Assembly: GCA_951217055.1 (NCBI GenBank)
Contig: OX578281.1
Location: forward strand, 11,006,447-11,070,446
From: Gerris lacustris
Lineage: Eukaryota; Arthropoda; Insecta; Hemiptera; Gerridae
DNA: 64,000 bases
Direction: 5' to 3'
The first letter of the stretch is position 1. Each line of letters starts with the position of its first letter. The position numbers were made by a program, and so were the translations under genes. The notes under the pieces are model-generated. The model had not been told where the DNA came from. It did not search any database and was given only the letters and a program-made list of their open reading frames with translations. Below are positions 29,241 to 40,228 of the stretch, one piece after another.

Positions 29241-30266
29241 ATTCTTTATTCCACCACTTAAAAAAAACATGTAGTACAATTTCACTAATAATACAAAAGA
29301 TAAGTATAAATAACACCCATTTAGTTGCTAAAGAATAAACAATATTATGTGGTGAGAATCCTCAGTAGGTGTCGCAGCACCTAGAGAGAGCACTCCGTCT
29401 CTCAAATTAGTCAGTATTTATTTATTTTATTTTATTATTATTATTTATATACAGATACATATACACACACCTACATACACATACATACACCCATATAAAT
29501 ATTATATTACATTATACTTTTAATTATTTATTCATTCATTCCTTATCCATTTGATTTATTTTTTATATATTTGTATTGATGTAGTTTAATCATTATTTTG
29601 TTGAGTAAGTAAGTGTTGTTTAATTTTGTTTTTATATGTGTTAATGTTAGTAATCTGTCTAAATTCTGTTGGTAGTTTGTTATAGTAAATTGGTCCAAGG
29701 TACGTTGCGTGTCGTTGTTTTCTAGTTGTGTGAGTCTGTGGTATTAGCATCTTTAGATGAGTCTGAAACCTAGTCGAGTAATTGTGAATTATTGGTATTT
29801 TGTCAGTATGAAAAAAATGCAATATAACTGCTTTCTGATATAAAGATTTAACTGACAGTACTTTAAAATCGAGATAGGTCTGGTGTGAGGGATACCTTTT
29901 TGGTTTTTTCATGGCTATCTTTATAATGGCCTTTTGAATAATTTCTACTGGTTGTAAATGTGAATTGGCTGCCATACCCCAGGATAAGATACAGTAATTC
30001 AAGATGGACTGGACTAGAGCATGGTAGAGCATTCTCATTACTGATTTGTTTGCAAAGAGTCTTACTTGAATAAAACTGTAGATGGTTCTCCTGACCCTAG
30101 CAACCATCCATGTGTTGCTTCCATTTAAGGTTGTTGTCCACTATAACTCCCAGGTATTTAATTCTATCAACTCTGTCTATGAAGTTTCTACAAGTACAGT
30201 CTTGTGTTCGTCCGTCAGTACAGTCCCCGTTATGTATATTAATTGTCATGTATTAATAGTCATATA
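29220..30266 (-). mobile_element. 5'-truncated LINE (jockey/CR1-like)
   Basis: Transcribed leftward. It begins at about 30266 beside a C15 tract with the C-terminal part of ORF2, has a roughly 350-bp AT-rich 3' UTR containing AATAAAGAATACTTATT, and ends in an (ATT)n tail at 29220-29240 instead of poly(A). The truncated 5' end and simple-repeat tail fit target-primed reverse transcription. A clear target-site duplication was not found. Confidence 0.8.
29586..30266 (-). pseudogene. LINE ORF2 C-terminus, frameshifted
   Basis: The main frame (29586-30107) encodes 173 residues, including VRRTIYSFIQVR, the strongly conserved YHALVQSILNYCILSWG block, EIIQKAIIKIAMKKPKRYPS and, near the end, GPIYYNKLPTEFR. 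These are hallmarks of the region just C-terminal to the reverse-transcriptase domain of jockey/CR1-type non-LTR elements (ALVQSIL.YGI..WG; QK..IKI...KPKRYP; YN.LP.). Upstream sequence continues the protein in another frame with RNFIDRVDRIKYLGVIVDNN then LKWKQHM, which ends in an in-frame TAG near 30105. One or two missing bases therefore separate the two parts. The catalytic FADD box and endonuclease are absent. The protein originally copied the element's RNA at a nicked target. This copy cannot be active. Confidence 0.85.
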
Positions 30267-30267
30267 G

Positions 30268-30282
30268 CCCCCCCCCCCCCCC
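30268..30282. repeat. Poly(C) tract, 15 bp
   Basis: C15 at the 5' truncation point of the LINE. Confidence 0.95.
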
Positions 30283-30284
30283 TC

Positions 30285-30485
30285 AAAATTTTGAAGACAC
30301 GTGACAATTTCTCGAAAATGGTATTAGTTATTATTAAGCGGACGGAGAGGAGCCGGGTTCAGTTCCACGCCGGGGAGTAGTTTTTTGATAAAATGTTCAA
30401 TAATAATCAAATGTACCTATACGAAAACTCGAAAACTAATACATAAATAGAAAACACTTGACTAAGTAATTATAAACTCGTATAT
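30285..30485 (+). repeat. Family E repeat, shorter copy
   Basis: TTTCTCGAAAATGGT, GCGGACGGAGAGG, a decayed B box GGGTTCAGTTCC and the tail ACTCGTATATGAGAA match 16155-16440, with the block between the first two landmarks shortened. Confidence 0.6.
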
Positions 30486-30534
30486 GAGAATAATTTTTTT
30501 TTTTTTTTTTTTTTTTCGTTAGACTATTGTTATT

Positions 30535-31147
30535 TCACTACGTTTTTATTAGCTTGCATTCTTTTTTGTTTGTTTGTCCGGTACAAATCTGGCAATCGAT
30601 TTCTAACTAACTTCCCGAATAGCTAGACATTTGAAACTTTTAGCATAGCTCAGAACACGATGACAATGCATTATTTTAATACTTTTAGCCATCTTTCAGC
30701 AGAATTTAATTAGTTTTCAGCAAATATTGCTGTGCGGAAAGTTAGTTCGGAAAAAATCCGCAAGTTATTTTATTTGTTTTGCTATATCCAATATTTACGC
30801 AATCTTCATTTCGACGGGTCTCAAATTTGTGATAGATAAACATTGAATGACAGCAAAACAGGAAATATCGATTATATTATTTATGGATTATATTATTTCA
30901 AATATATCGATGGCACGTTTTAGATTTGGTGTTGGGGAGATCCGTTGTACAAAGATTTGTCCTTTTATAGGTTTAAGATCAGCTCTCTATGGTTGTCATT
31001 TATGTGAAGTAAATAAATTCGGAACTATTTTTTTTTTTTTTTTCACTAACATTATATATTATATAACAATAACAATTATATTATCAACATTACATACGAT
31101 TCAGCAGAAAATTTAAAAACGTAGTATATAAAAAGTTCTTTTTATCT
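30535..31147 (+). repeat. Family B repeat, copy 2
   Basis: Closely matches 24119-24723 from ACTACGTTTTTATTAGCTTG to GTATATAAAAAGTTCTTTTT, differing by scattered substitutions and an expanded T run near 31030. The 89-codon frame at 30847-31116 is absent from copy 1 in intact form, so coding is unlikely. Confidence 0.85.
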
Positions 31148-31598
31148 TGAAATTATTATATAAACATTTTTCTGTATAAATTTGTTTGTTAATAGAGTTT
31201 TTAGTTTAATAAAGGAAGTTCGACTGTTTTGTTTTTATTAACTATTAATCTCTCCTTCTCTCTTTGATATTGGAGGCATACAAAACAATAAAATGATAAA
31301 TTAGAAAAGTGTATGAAAGAATATTTAGTGAAGGGATACAACATTATATATCGATCCAGCATCCTACGAGGTATTGTAATAATATCTTAGTGTACATGTA
31401 TTCAAGCTATAGATGGCTTGAACACTTGCCAGTAGAGGTCGTATTGCTTTTAGGCCGTTTAAAGCAGATATAATAGAGATATATGGACTTTCTCCAAGAT
31501 ATTATATTTCATCGTCTTGGATCTTATAGTTAGGATGTCTATGGAACCGGCTATAATACTTCTTTAAAATATAGCTATATTATATAGAGAAAACTAAG
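31148..31598. other. AT-rich DNA, no supported features
   Basis: Unique-looking sequence. No coding or repeat signal. Confidence 0.5.
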
Positions 31599-31601
31599 AA
31601 A

Positions 31602-32187
31602 AATAGACTGCAAATTGGTGTAGCACATAGCTTCCTCGCATTCTATCATGTACTTTAAAGCTATGCTTTTACAAGCCATTATTGTCTAATTTGTTTTATT
31701 GATTCCCAGTGTTTTTAATTTGTCAAAATTGTTTTAATATTTTACATGAATTAAACTACAAATTCAGCAAAAGTTAAAGAGCGCAGTCGGTTCAAATTAA
31801 TCTAGGGCTATCTGCGGGTTACTTTCGATAAACTATAAAAGTTTCATACAAATCAGTTAAGTACTTTTGAAGATGTAGGTGAAAATAAATGTATGTTTGT
31901 GCGCATGTGGAAGAGAAACAAAAGCGCAGAAGTTTGAAACTTATATGGGACCAACAATGGGCTAATTATGACCTACCATGCAAATTTCATTAAAATCGAA
32001 CGTGTAGTTTTTAAGATTTGTTGGTTCGCAAAAATTGACCGACAGACTGACAGACGGAACCAAAAATGTCCCCTGATGTCTGAAACGGATTTCTGTCTTG
32101 GAATTTTTGAAATCGGAGATATTAAATATTTTAGTTCTTCAGAACGATCACATAGCTTCCGTTACCTTCGGCAAGCTCGGAAACAGT
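31602..32187 (-). repeat. Family A repeat, near full length
   Basis: From AATAGACTGCAAATTGGTGT to CCGTTACCTTCGGCAAGCTC. Contains the ACCGACAGACTGACAGACGG core. The 73-codon plus-strand frame (31968-32189) is a repeat translation. Confidence 0.85.
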
Positions 32188-32297
32188 AAAGCCATATAAT
32201 TGTGAATGTTAAAAATCATACAATTGTCTTATAAAATTATAGGATATTATTTAACAACATACATTATAAAATAAACAAAAACTATTCGCGTGATTTT

Positions 32298-32402
32298 GCT
32301 TCCGACCTTACCGAAGGTAACGGAAGCTATGTGATCGTTCTGATGAACGAAAGTTTTCCGTCTAGTTTCAAAAATCCCAAGAAAGAAATCCGTAATAGAC
32401 TA
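32298..32402 (+). repeat. Family A repeat, 5' end only
   Basis: The hairpin end TTACCGAAGGTAACGGAAGC, TTCTGATGAACGAA and GAAAGAAATCCGT, then the match stops. Confidence 0.75.
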
Positions 32403-32820
32403 AATATCCCTTTGTCTTAATAGTTATTTATTCAGTCATTTAAATTCTAAAAAAAAACATGGGGAGTAACAATCTAAAGAACTACCTTCCTTTTTTGTAA
32501 TACTAGAATATGATATATTGTATTGCTTAATTATGGGCGTTCTTTTTAACACCCAAGGTATAGAGGACAAAATTATCAGCTTCCTTCAAGTTGGTACTAC
32601 ATTAAAAAATGTCTACTTTATTCTATGTAAACAATTAAAATTGACGCTAATCCTTACCTGTATGTAATACTAGTATTATAGCATTGAAGTCACTACTATC
32701 ACTACTAGCATTGTAATCTAAAAGTGTTCATTTACATACATATCATTAATATTGAATGTTCAGATGGAGATGAACCACGTACCTAACAATGTTCGAATAT
32801 TTATATAACACACGAATAGA
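32403..32820. other. AT-rich DNA, no supported features
   Basis: No coding or repeat signal seen. Confidence 0.5.
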
Positions 32821-32826
32821 ATTATC

Positions 32827-33915
32827 TTAAGCCGTATCCACACCAGACGCGCATCGTGTTTGCAAATGTTTGCAAACTTTTGCAAACAGGGATGCGAGTC
32901 CGTTGTGGATGGCACCGCGCGCACGAACGAATGCTTGTTTGTGTTCGCGGGTGCTCCGGGTAGAGTCGGAACATCAAAGGATGTTTGCTGTTTGTGCGCG
33001 TTTGGTGTGGACGCTTTTTGAGCAAACTTTTTGAACATTCGCAAACAGCCTGTGGTTTGACTTGGAAACCTGGGAAATGTATATTTTTTCATTCATATTA
33101 TTTATGAATGTAGCATCAAATAACTATATTATAATTAATAATATACACTAATTAATAAATAGTGATTGAAACTAGAGATGAGTTTATGTAAATCAAAGAT
33201 TAAAATTAACCGGATTAAATAGATAAATATATATATGACATAAAAGTCCAAAAATGTGTCACACTATTTTTTAAAATAATTATTTTGCTTCCAAGCTTAT
33301 TACTTAAGGCACAGGCCTACGGGCCCGAGCCTCCTATGGGCCCTCATAAGACGAAATATTACATTGATATTTATCTTTTATCCACCAAAAGAACAGATTT
33401 CTATTTGTATAAAATTTCTATAAATTTCTATATGTTTTAGGCGTTGTATTTTTTGTAGAAATAATAATCTAAAATCAGGGATGATCGAGGAGAAAATTTG
33501 TTTGAAGTCCAGACTCACCCAGACACCTTCGTCATCTTTTACTATTGCCATGTTTTACTAACTCACCAATGATAATAAATAAGCCGGCGCTTATACCGCG
33601 TTTTGATAGAACCATATATTTTTATGTATTTATTCTTCAATACATTTTATATAAAAATATAAATTCTCCCCACCACTAGAGGATCCGGGATCCTGTGCTG
33701 TGGTGGATAGCACTTGCATTACAAAGCTAATGCAAGTTCAATTTAGTTTTATTTAGTACTTGATGATGTAGTGTATATGAAAATAATGAAAAATAACTGG
33801 GAACAAGGACAAACGTTTGCAAACTGCGTCCGGTGTGGACGTCGTGTTTGCAGTTGTTTGCAATCATTTGCAAACCCTGTTTGCGAATGCACGTTTGGTG
33901 TGTACGAGGCTTTAA
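32827..33915. mobile_element. TTAA-ended TIR element of about 1.1 kb
   Basis: The left end TTAAGCCGTATCCACACCAG and right end GTTTGGTGTGTACGAGGC followed by TTTAA are inverted relatives (GCCGTATCCACACCAGACG against GCCTCGTACACACCAAACG). Repeats of GTTTGCAAA / TTTGCAAAC occur at both ends. The first 200 bp form an internal palindrome, with GCGCGTTTGGTGTGGACGC at about 32997. No transposase frame is present. Minus-strand frames at 32760-33092 are translations of the palindrome. TTAA ends fit a piggyBac-type origin. Confidence 0.6.
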
Positions 33916-34440
33916 ATTTATCTATTTAGGAATGACAAAAATTGAATCCCCCCCTTCTTATAAAACATGTATCTTTAAAAAAAAGCTTCTTTGTCAATTT
34001 GTTTTTGTTTTTTTTAACAGGAAAAAGTGAATAGATACAAAGATATATATGCATAAAAAAAATATAAAAATACAATAAAATGACAGAAGGAATAAAAAAT
34101 GGTTTCATATTCCGGACGCTAGAGGGCGGTAACATCACTTTACTTAGAAGTGAAAAAACTATTGTGTTTTCTTCCTTGAAAACAATTTTTTTTGGAATTC
34201 ATCCAGAAATAAAAGCTGAGATAAAAAATACAAAACTTTTTTTTTCAGTTGACTTTTTCACCCAACAGGAAAAAACTGCACCTTTTGTTAAAGTATACAA
34301 AAATATACAAAATTCTAGCCAGAGTGTTTCTTTTTAATACTAAAAACACTCTGTACTTTGTTTTAACTAAATTAAAAAAAAAATCAAAAACAGTTGTTAA
34401 AATATTCAGCAGCTTTTATAAAAAGTAGAAAATTCATATT
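33916..34440. other. AT-rich DNA, no supported gene
   Basis: An 85-codon frame at 34080-34337 (MTEGIKNGFIFRTLEGG start) and a 70-codon minus frame overlap here. Neither has a recognisable domain, and both are K/F/I-rich from base composition. Confidence 0.4.
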
Positions 34441-34442
34441 TT

Positions 34443-35072
34443 GCTTCCGAGCTTATAGAAGGTAAGAAGAAGCTGTGTTATAGTTTTTCACACGAAAAGT
34501 TTCAATTTAATAATATTTCATGGGCGCCAGGTGGCTGAAGTTAATATGAGGTTATTTTCAAAAAACCGTCCAAATCTCCTAAATATCAGATTAGTACTTT
34601 AGAAGATATAGCTGTAAATAAATGTATGTTTGTGCGCATATGGAAAATATCAAATCGCGCAAAAGGGACCAGAAGGTTAAAACTTATATGGGATCAACAA
34701 TGGGCTAATTATAACCCTTCATCCAAATTTAATTGAAATCAAACGAGCAGTTTCGAAAATCTGGGGCTATCAGCGAGTTACTTTCGATAAATTATAAAAG
34801 TTTCATACAAATCAGATAAGTACTTATGAAGCTGTAGGTGTAAATAAATGTATGCTTGTGTGTATGTAAAAGAGAAACATATGAGAGTGAAACTTATATG
34901 GGACCAACAATGGGCTAATCATGATTTACTATCCAAATTTCAATATAATCGAACTTGTAGTTTTTAAGATTTGATGGTTCGCAAAAATAGAACGACAGAC
35001 AGACACGGAACCAAATATGTTCCCTGATGTCAGAAACGGATTTCAGTCTTGAAATTTTTGAAATCGGAGACA
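34443..35072. repeat. Family A mosaic: one plus and two minus fragments
   Basis: A 5'-end fragment (+, 34443-34520) is followed by two overlapping-type minus fragments (34538-34765 and 34762-35072). The last ends at AAATCGGAGACA, where the recombinase-derived element begins, so that element inserted into family A. Confidence 0.7.
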
Positions 35073-35075
35073 TAA

Positions 35076-35560
35076 TAGTACATTACGCTTCGAGTGCGGA
35101 AAGTGTGGAGTTTGCACCCGAGCGACTGCGAGGGTAGTAAAACCACACGAGCAATGCAAAATGCCGTTTTCCCACGAGTTGCGTACCGTACTGTATCTAC
35201 GATTGTTAGATTTAAATAATAAATACAGAAAAAAATAAACTTGCTGTGTGTAAGTTCGTATCTCTTCTCTTGATAAAGATGGCATTAATCTTGAGTTGTA
35301 TTTTTTGCCGAATTAATTATTTCTTGAGGAGTATTATTCTCTACATTTTCGTCAAAGCCACTTGATTCATTCATTGTTTTTCACTAAAAACTCGATATAA
35401 ACAGTTACTTTAATAAAAGAATAGCAAATTAGTTTTGTTAAATGTAAACAAACTCGCTAATCGTGCGTAAAGCTGAAGAATCCCTCTTCTTTACCGCGCT
35501 AGCGTGGTAAAGAAGAGGAATTCTTCAGAACTATGAGACGTGCATGCGCAATGAATACAA
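35076..35560 (-). mobile_element. Recombinase-derived dispersed element, copy 3
   Basis: Starts TAGTACATTACGC and has a shortened version of the terminal hairpin, a damaged coding segment (MPSLSREEIRTY, frameshifted relative to copy 4) and the hairpin CTCTTCTTTACCGCGCTAGC / GTGGTAAAGAAGAG at 35480-35522. It interrupts a family A fragment on its left side. Confidence 0.75.
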
Positions 35561-35587
35561 ATTGGTTTTGTGAACACAAAATTAGAA

Positions 35588-36540
35588 GGGGGGGGGATTT
35601 TTTTTTGACAAAATGGCGCCGAAAATTAAACACTATCTCTAAGTGGTATATATATTTGTAATCTACTCTTCAATACCTTTCATTTGATACCCCACTCAAA
35701 ATTTTAAAAAAATATTTTTTCTCGAGTGACATGAATTATCCGCCATCTTGAATTTCTAGTAGACCAGATCAAATTGCTAATCTTATTTTTTCTATGGCTC
35801 AGCAGACCACACATTTTGCATATTTTTCTATATTTTTAGTGACAGCGGAAATACGATTTTAGGGGGGGGGGGGGACACGCAAAATTTCGATGTTTTTTGA
35901 CAAAATGGCGCCGAAAATTAAACACTATCCCTAAGTCCTATATATATTTTTAATCTACTCTTCAATACCTTTCATTTGATACCCTACTTAAAATTTAAAA
36001 AAAAAAAAATTTCTCGAGTGACATGAATTATCCGCCATCTTGAATTTCCAGTAGATCAGATCAAATTGCTAATCTTATTTTTTCTATGGCCCGGCAGACC
36101 ACACATTTTGCATATTTTTCTATATTTTTAGTAACAGCGGAAATACGATTTTAGGGGGGGGGGGACACGAAAAATGTCGATGTTTCTTGACAAAATGGCG
36201 CCGAAAATTAAACACTATCCCTAAGTGGTATATATATTTGTAATCTACTCTTCAATACCTTTTATTTGATACCCCATACAAAATTTAAAAAAAAAATTTT
36301 TTTTCACGCGTCGTGAATTATCCGCCATTTTGAATTTGTAGAGCTGATAATTTTGAGTTCGCTATATTTTTCCTGTGTGCGCGTCAAAACGATCTTCTAT
36401 ACTGGAAAGTTTCACGTTTTTATCTCTTTTGGTTCAAAAGTTATTGGAACCGTACAGAGTGACAGACAGACAAAGGAACGAAACTATAAGGGTTTCTTTT
36501 TTTTGGTTTTACCAACGAAACCCTAAAAAAGAGTGTTGTT
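35588..36540 (+). repeat. Family D repeat, three tandem units of about 291 bp
   Basis: AAATGGCGCCGAAAATTAAA recurs at 35611, 35903 and 36193, each preceded by a G-run (8-12 G). Each unit has CTTTYATTTGATACCCC, TATCCGCCATYTTGAAT and ACACATTTTGCATATTTTTC (the last missing from unit 3). The tail (36440-36540) carries GACAGACAGAC and the stem-loop AAGGGTTTC..GAAACCCT. Confidence 0.85.
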
Positions 36541-36888
36541 AGCTGTATACTTATATTTTTCACTGTATATTATTGATAAATAAACAAATATGCTTTTTTT
36601 CAAACGTTGTTGATCAATTTTACATCTCTACTATTATTTGGTGAATTTTGATTATACGAACAACCCACACAAAATTAGTTAGGACAGTCGGCGCTATACT
36701 GTATACATATATTTATACAAATGTTATGTTTTGTTTTTGCATTATAGTATGATGCAGTAGTTCTTAGATCGATAAAATATAAATGGGCCTTTTCGATCAT
36801 TTATTTTTTTAAAAAAAATACATGATTAAGGACATTTTTTTTTTTTTTTTTAAATTAATATTTCTACCTAGTGTCCCTCCCCCCTTCA

Positions 36889-37259
36889 GAATGCATTTCT
36901 CCCAACGATTGGGTATATTTTTAATCCGTTTTTTATCCGATTAGAACGAGGGCGGGTGTGAAGCCTGTTGTGCAAGAATTCAGTGCCTAATGGCGGGTCA
37001 AGTTTCTCAGCCTTTGAGAACGTCAAACGGGACAAAATTCGTCGTCGACTTCATCATTAGTAAATGGAAGACTCTCTCACGGACTAGGATGAAATCTGGG
37101 TGCAACAAATTTCGGCAAGATCTTAAACACGGTGAAAACCAATATCATCCCTGCCGCCTACGTTCCAGACACACTGAATTCTTGCGCAACTGGCTTCATT
37201 ACCCGCCCTTGTTCCTTCTACTATAACAGGATCAAATAAATATTGGGAGAAATACATTC
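36889..37259. mobile_element. Foldback MITE with about 100-bp arms
   Basis: GAATGCATTTCTCCCAACGA at the left is the inverse of TATTGGGAGAAATACATTC at the right. The arms continue through GAGGGCGGGT..GAAGCC and GCAAGAATTCAGTG. A 78-codon plus-strand frame (36990-37226) is the loop plus right arm and shows no transposase motif. Confidence 0.75.
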
Positions 37260-37269
37260 TAAAAAGGAC

Positions 37270-38605
37270 TATGCAAAAAATGAAAATATGTTGTCATTAT
37301 TCTTACATTTTTTTAAATTAAATTGTTGAAAAAGACCCGTTGGCATTTGGTCAACCTACGTATAACATAATAATGAGTTCTAAGAATTGATATATTCTTA
37401 TTTAAGTTATACGTGGGCGATCCCTAACAATGTCTGCTTAAGCTTCAACGAATATCCTTCTTTTTAATAACAATAAATTCTTTTTGAAATACATAAATAG
37501 AATATATTCTTTGTAAAGCTCTCTAACGAGTCTTAATTCAATGGAATCCGGCTTGGAAGACTCGGAATCTTCCCAATTAGGGAGGAGAATGGAGAAGATA
37601 AAGAAAGAATAACAACCTTGCATTTTAAGATTAAAAGTACTGACCGGAAGAATTTCCCTAAAATTAAAAGAAGAGACTGAATGAAAGAATCAATAAACAG
37701 CTTTGACTGGACACATCCTAGTGATTTTTTAAAAAAAATTTGGATAAAGTTGATAATTTTTTTTTTTTTATTCTTAAGTAGACTTAATCCAAGGTGAACA
37801 GAATGGGGGATAGAAGATCATTCAGGTTTTCCTAGGTAAAAAAAAAAAAAACAGTTTGTGGGGGGCAAGTGTTTTTTTCTAGGAAGGTAGTGGAGGCTAC
37901 AGATTGTGGAGTCTCCAATGGTTACCGGGGGAAAAGGATAGGGAGGTGGCAAACCCCCTCTTCGGGTCGATATTTTGAGAACGAGTCCTCCCCTACCAAG
38001 CACCCTTGCCCCATTCACACTTACTCTTGCACATAGACAGTAATCACACTCGATTTGACTAACACCAGTCACAGTTTTAACATCGCCTTTGCTTTACAAC
38101 CAGTTTGGTCTCTCACTTTTTAAGTACTTCGAAATGAATCAGGCTAAAAGAGAAAACGCGGGGAATGGTATTGGGGTAAACCAAATACTCACTCTCTTCC
38201 CAAAAAGCAACTTTATTTATTTATGGAAAATAATGATGAATCTTTAATAAACTGTTTTTATTGAGGTGGAAAACTTCAACGTCTATATTCTCCTCGGAAT
38301 TCATCATCTAAAATGTATCGGTTATGAATGATAAATTCTCAAAACCATTCTAGAGAATAATCGATAATTCACAATAACATTTATATGACCTCTTTAATTT
38401 TAATGTCATTCGTTACATTATAAGTCATTGTATGTATACACACAATAAACGTATTGAGAAAACTCACATAAATTATTAGTTAAATCAAAATTTAACTAAT
38501 ATTATGCAAATGAGTAATGTTTGTATTCTGTAACTATGTATTATGTATTATACAGTAAAGTATGTTTTTAAAAAAATACAAATAATAAATGTTAGGCAAT
38601 AAAAA
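37270..38605. other. Unassigned DNA, no supported gene
   Basis: Minus-strand frames of 61 codons (37438-37623) and 84 codons (37818-38072) lack recognisable domains, homopolymers interrupt them, and no splice context stands out. Otherwise the sequence looks unique and AT-rich. Confidence 0.4.
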
Positions 38606-38607
38606 CG

Positions 38608-39349
38608 TCTGCCAATTACTGTAGCAAATATATTACTCATCTCCCAACACGTACTTTTTTGATTTTATGCTTTTACAAGCCATTATTAACTAATTTATTT
38701 AATTGTTTCTCGCTGTTTTTTTATATGTCAAAATTGTTCTGATTTTTTACATTAATTTAAGTATCAGTTAAGGAAAAGTTAAAGAGCTTAGACAGTTGAA
38801 ATTAATCTGGTGATATGTGCGATCTACTTTCGACAAACCATCCAAATTTCATACAAATCAGATAAGTACTTTAGCAGATATAGGTGTAAATAAATGTATT
38901 TTTGTACGCATGTGGAAGAGAATTAAATGGGTGCAGAAGGTTGAAACGTATATGACACCAATAATAAGCTAATTATGACCTACCATACAAATTTCATTAA
39001 AATCAGTTTTTAAAAGATGTTCATTCGCAAAAAGTGAGTGGCAGACAGACACGAAACCAAAAATGTTTCCTTATTACTGAAACGGAAACGGATTTCTGTC
39101 TTGGAAATTGTAGCCTGTGCATAGGGAAGAGGAAGAAAATAAGAGACAATTTATGGGCTAACTTTGACATTGCCATCTAAATTTCATCAAAATGGAACTG
39201 TCAAAATATTGGCTTCAGCGAAAATGTTGACCTACAGACAGGAATGACACCTAATGTCTGAAACGTATTTTGATGAAGAAAATGTTTAATTTGCGTCAAA
39301 GCAATTTTTAATCGTAATCCCTCTTTTTCCTTTGGTAAGCTCGTAAGCT
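38608..39349 (-). repeat. Family A repeat, old divergent copy
   Basis: Order of landmarks conserved (GTCTGCCAATTACTGTAGCA, AGATAAGTACTTTAGCAGAT, GAGTGGCAGACAGACACG, TTTCCTTTGGTAAGCTCG), with an extra diverged half (39115-39349) that repeats the GTCTGAAACG..TTT part. Confidence 0.65.
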
Positions 39350-39397
39350 ACAAAATTAGACGGATTCTTTTTATATTTAGTGAACTTTTCTCTTTTT

Positions 39398-39759
39398 ACT
39401 ACGTTTTTATTAGCTTGCTTTCTTGTTTGTTTGTTTGTTTGGCCTGTACTAATCTTGCAATCGATTTTTAACTAACTTCCCGAGTAGCTAGACATTTGAA
39501 ACTTTTAGAATAGCTCAGAACACGATGACAATGCATTATTATAATATTTTTATCCATCTTTCAGCAAAATTTATTTCGTTTTCAGCAAATTGTACTGTTT
39601 GGAAAGTTAGTTCGGAAAAAATCCGCAAGTTATTTTATTTGTTTTGGCATGACCCATATTTATCTGGGTATGATTTATCTTCGTTTTGACAGGTTTTAAA
39701 TTTATGATTAATCACAGAATATTTAAAAACGTAGTATATAAAAAGTTCTTTTTATCTTG
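39398..39759 (+). repeat. Family B repeat, copy 3, internally deleted
   Basis: Both ends are retained (ACTACGTTTTTATTAGCTTG; AAAACGTAGTATATAAAAAG), but about 240 bp of the middle present in copies 1 and 2 is missing. Confidence 0.8.
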
Positions 39760-40060
39760 CAATTATTACGTAGTAGTGATGTACCCATTAGTTATTACGA
39801 TTTCTCTAGAAATTAATCTTTCATATTAAATGCTCTATTTTGTTAAAATCTCAATGGTCTCCTTTGTAACTTTAAATTTACAATAACTGATGGGCTTCTT
39901 AGATTGGAAACTTTTAGGAACGATTTTCAACTTTACTTTAAAAGGTCAATTGAAACCCTTTACTTATAAAAGGTCAATTGGTTTTTCTTTTTAGTTTTCC
40001 CAAATTTTCAGTCTATGATTTCTAATTTACTAAATGTATGTTCACTGTAAATACATTTTT

Positions 40061-40228
40061 CCTTCCCAACTTACCGAAGGTAACAGAAGATATGTGATCG
40101 TTCTGATGAACGAAAATGTTTTAGGTCTCCGATTTCAAAAATTCCAAGACAGAAATCCGTTTTAGACATCAGGCAACATTTTGGGTTTCGTGTCTGTCTG
40201 TCACTCAATTTTTGCGAACTATTCATCC
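40061..40228 (+). repeat. Family A repeat, 5' part (interrupted)
   Basis: CTTCCCAACTTACCGAAGG to ATTTTTGCGAACTATTCATC, then interrupted by the element at 40229-41203. It continues at 41204. Confidence 0.8.

Noticed and set aside
34080..34337. 85-codon plus-strand frame
   Set aside because: Composition-driven (K, F, I, S), no motif, and no repeat-independent support.
37818..38072. 84-codon minus-strand frame with Cys residues as a small secreted protein
   Set aside because: The N-terminus is not a signal peptide, the C-terminus is a run of phenylalanine from a poly(A) stretch, and no homologous motif is recognised.
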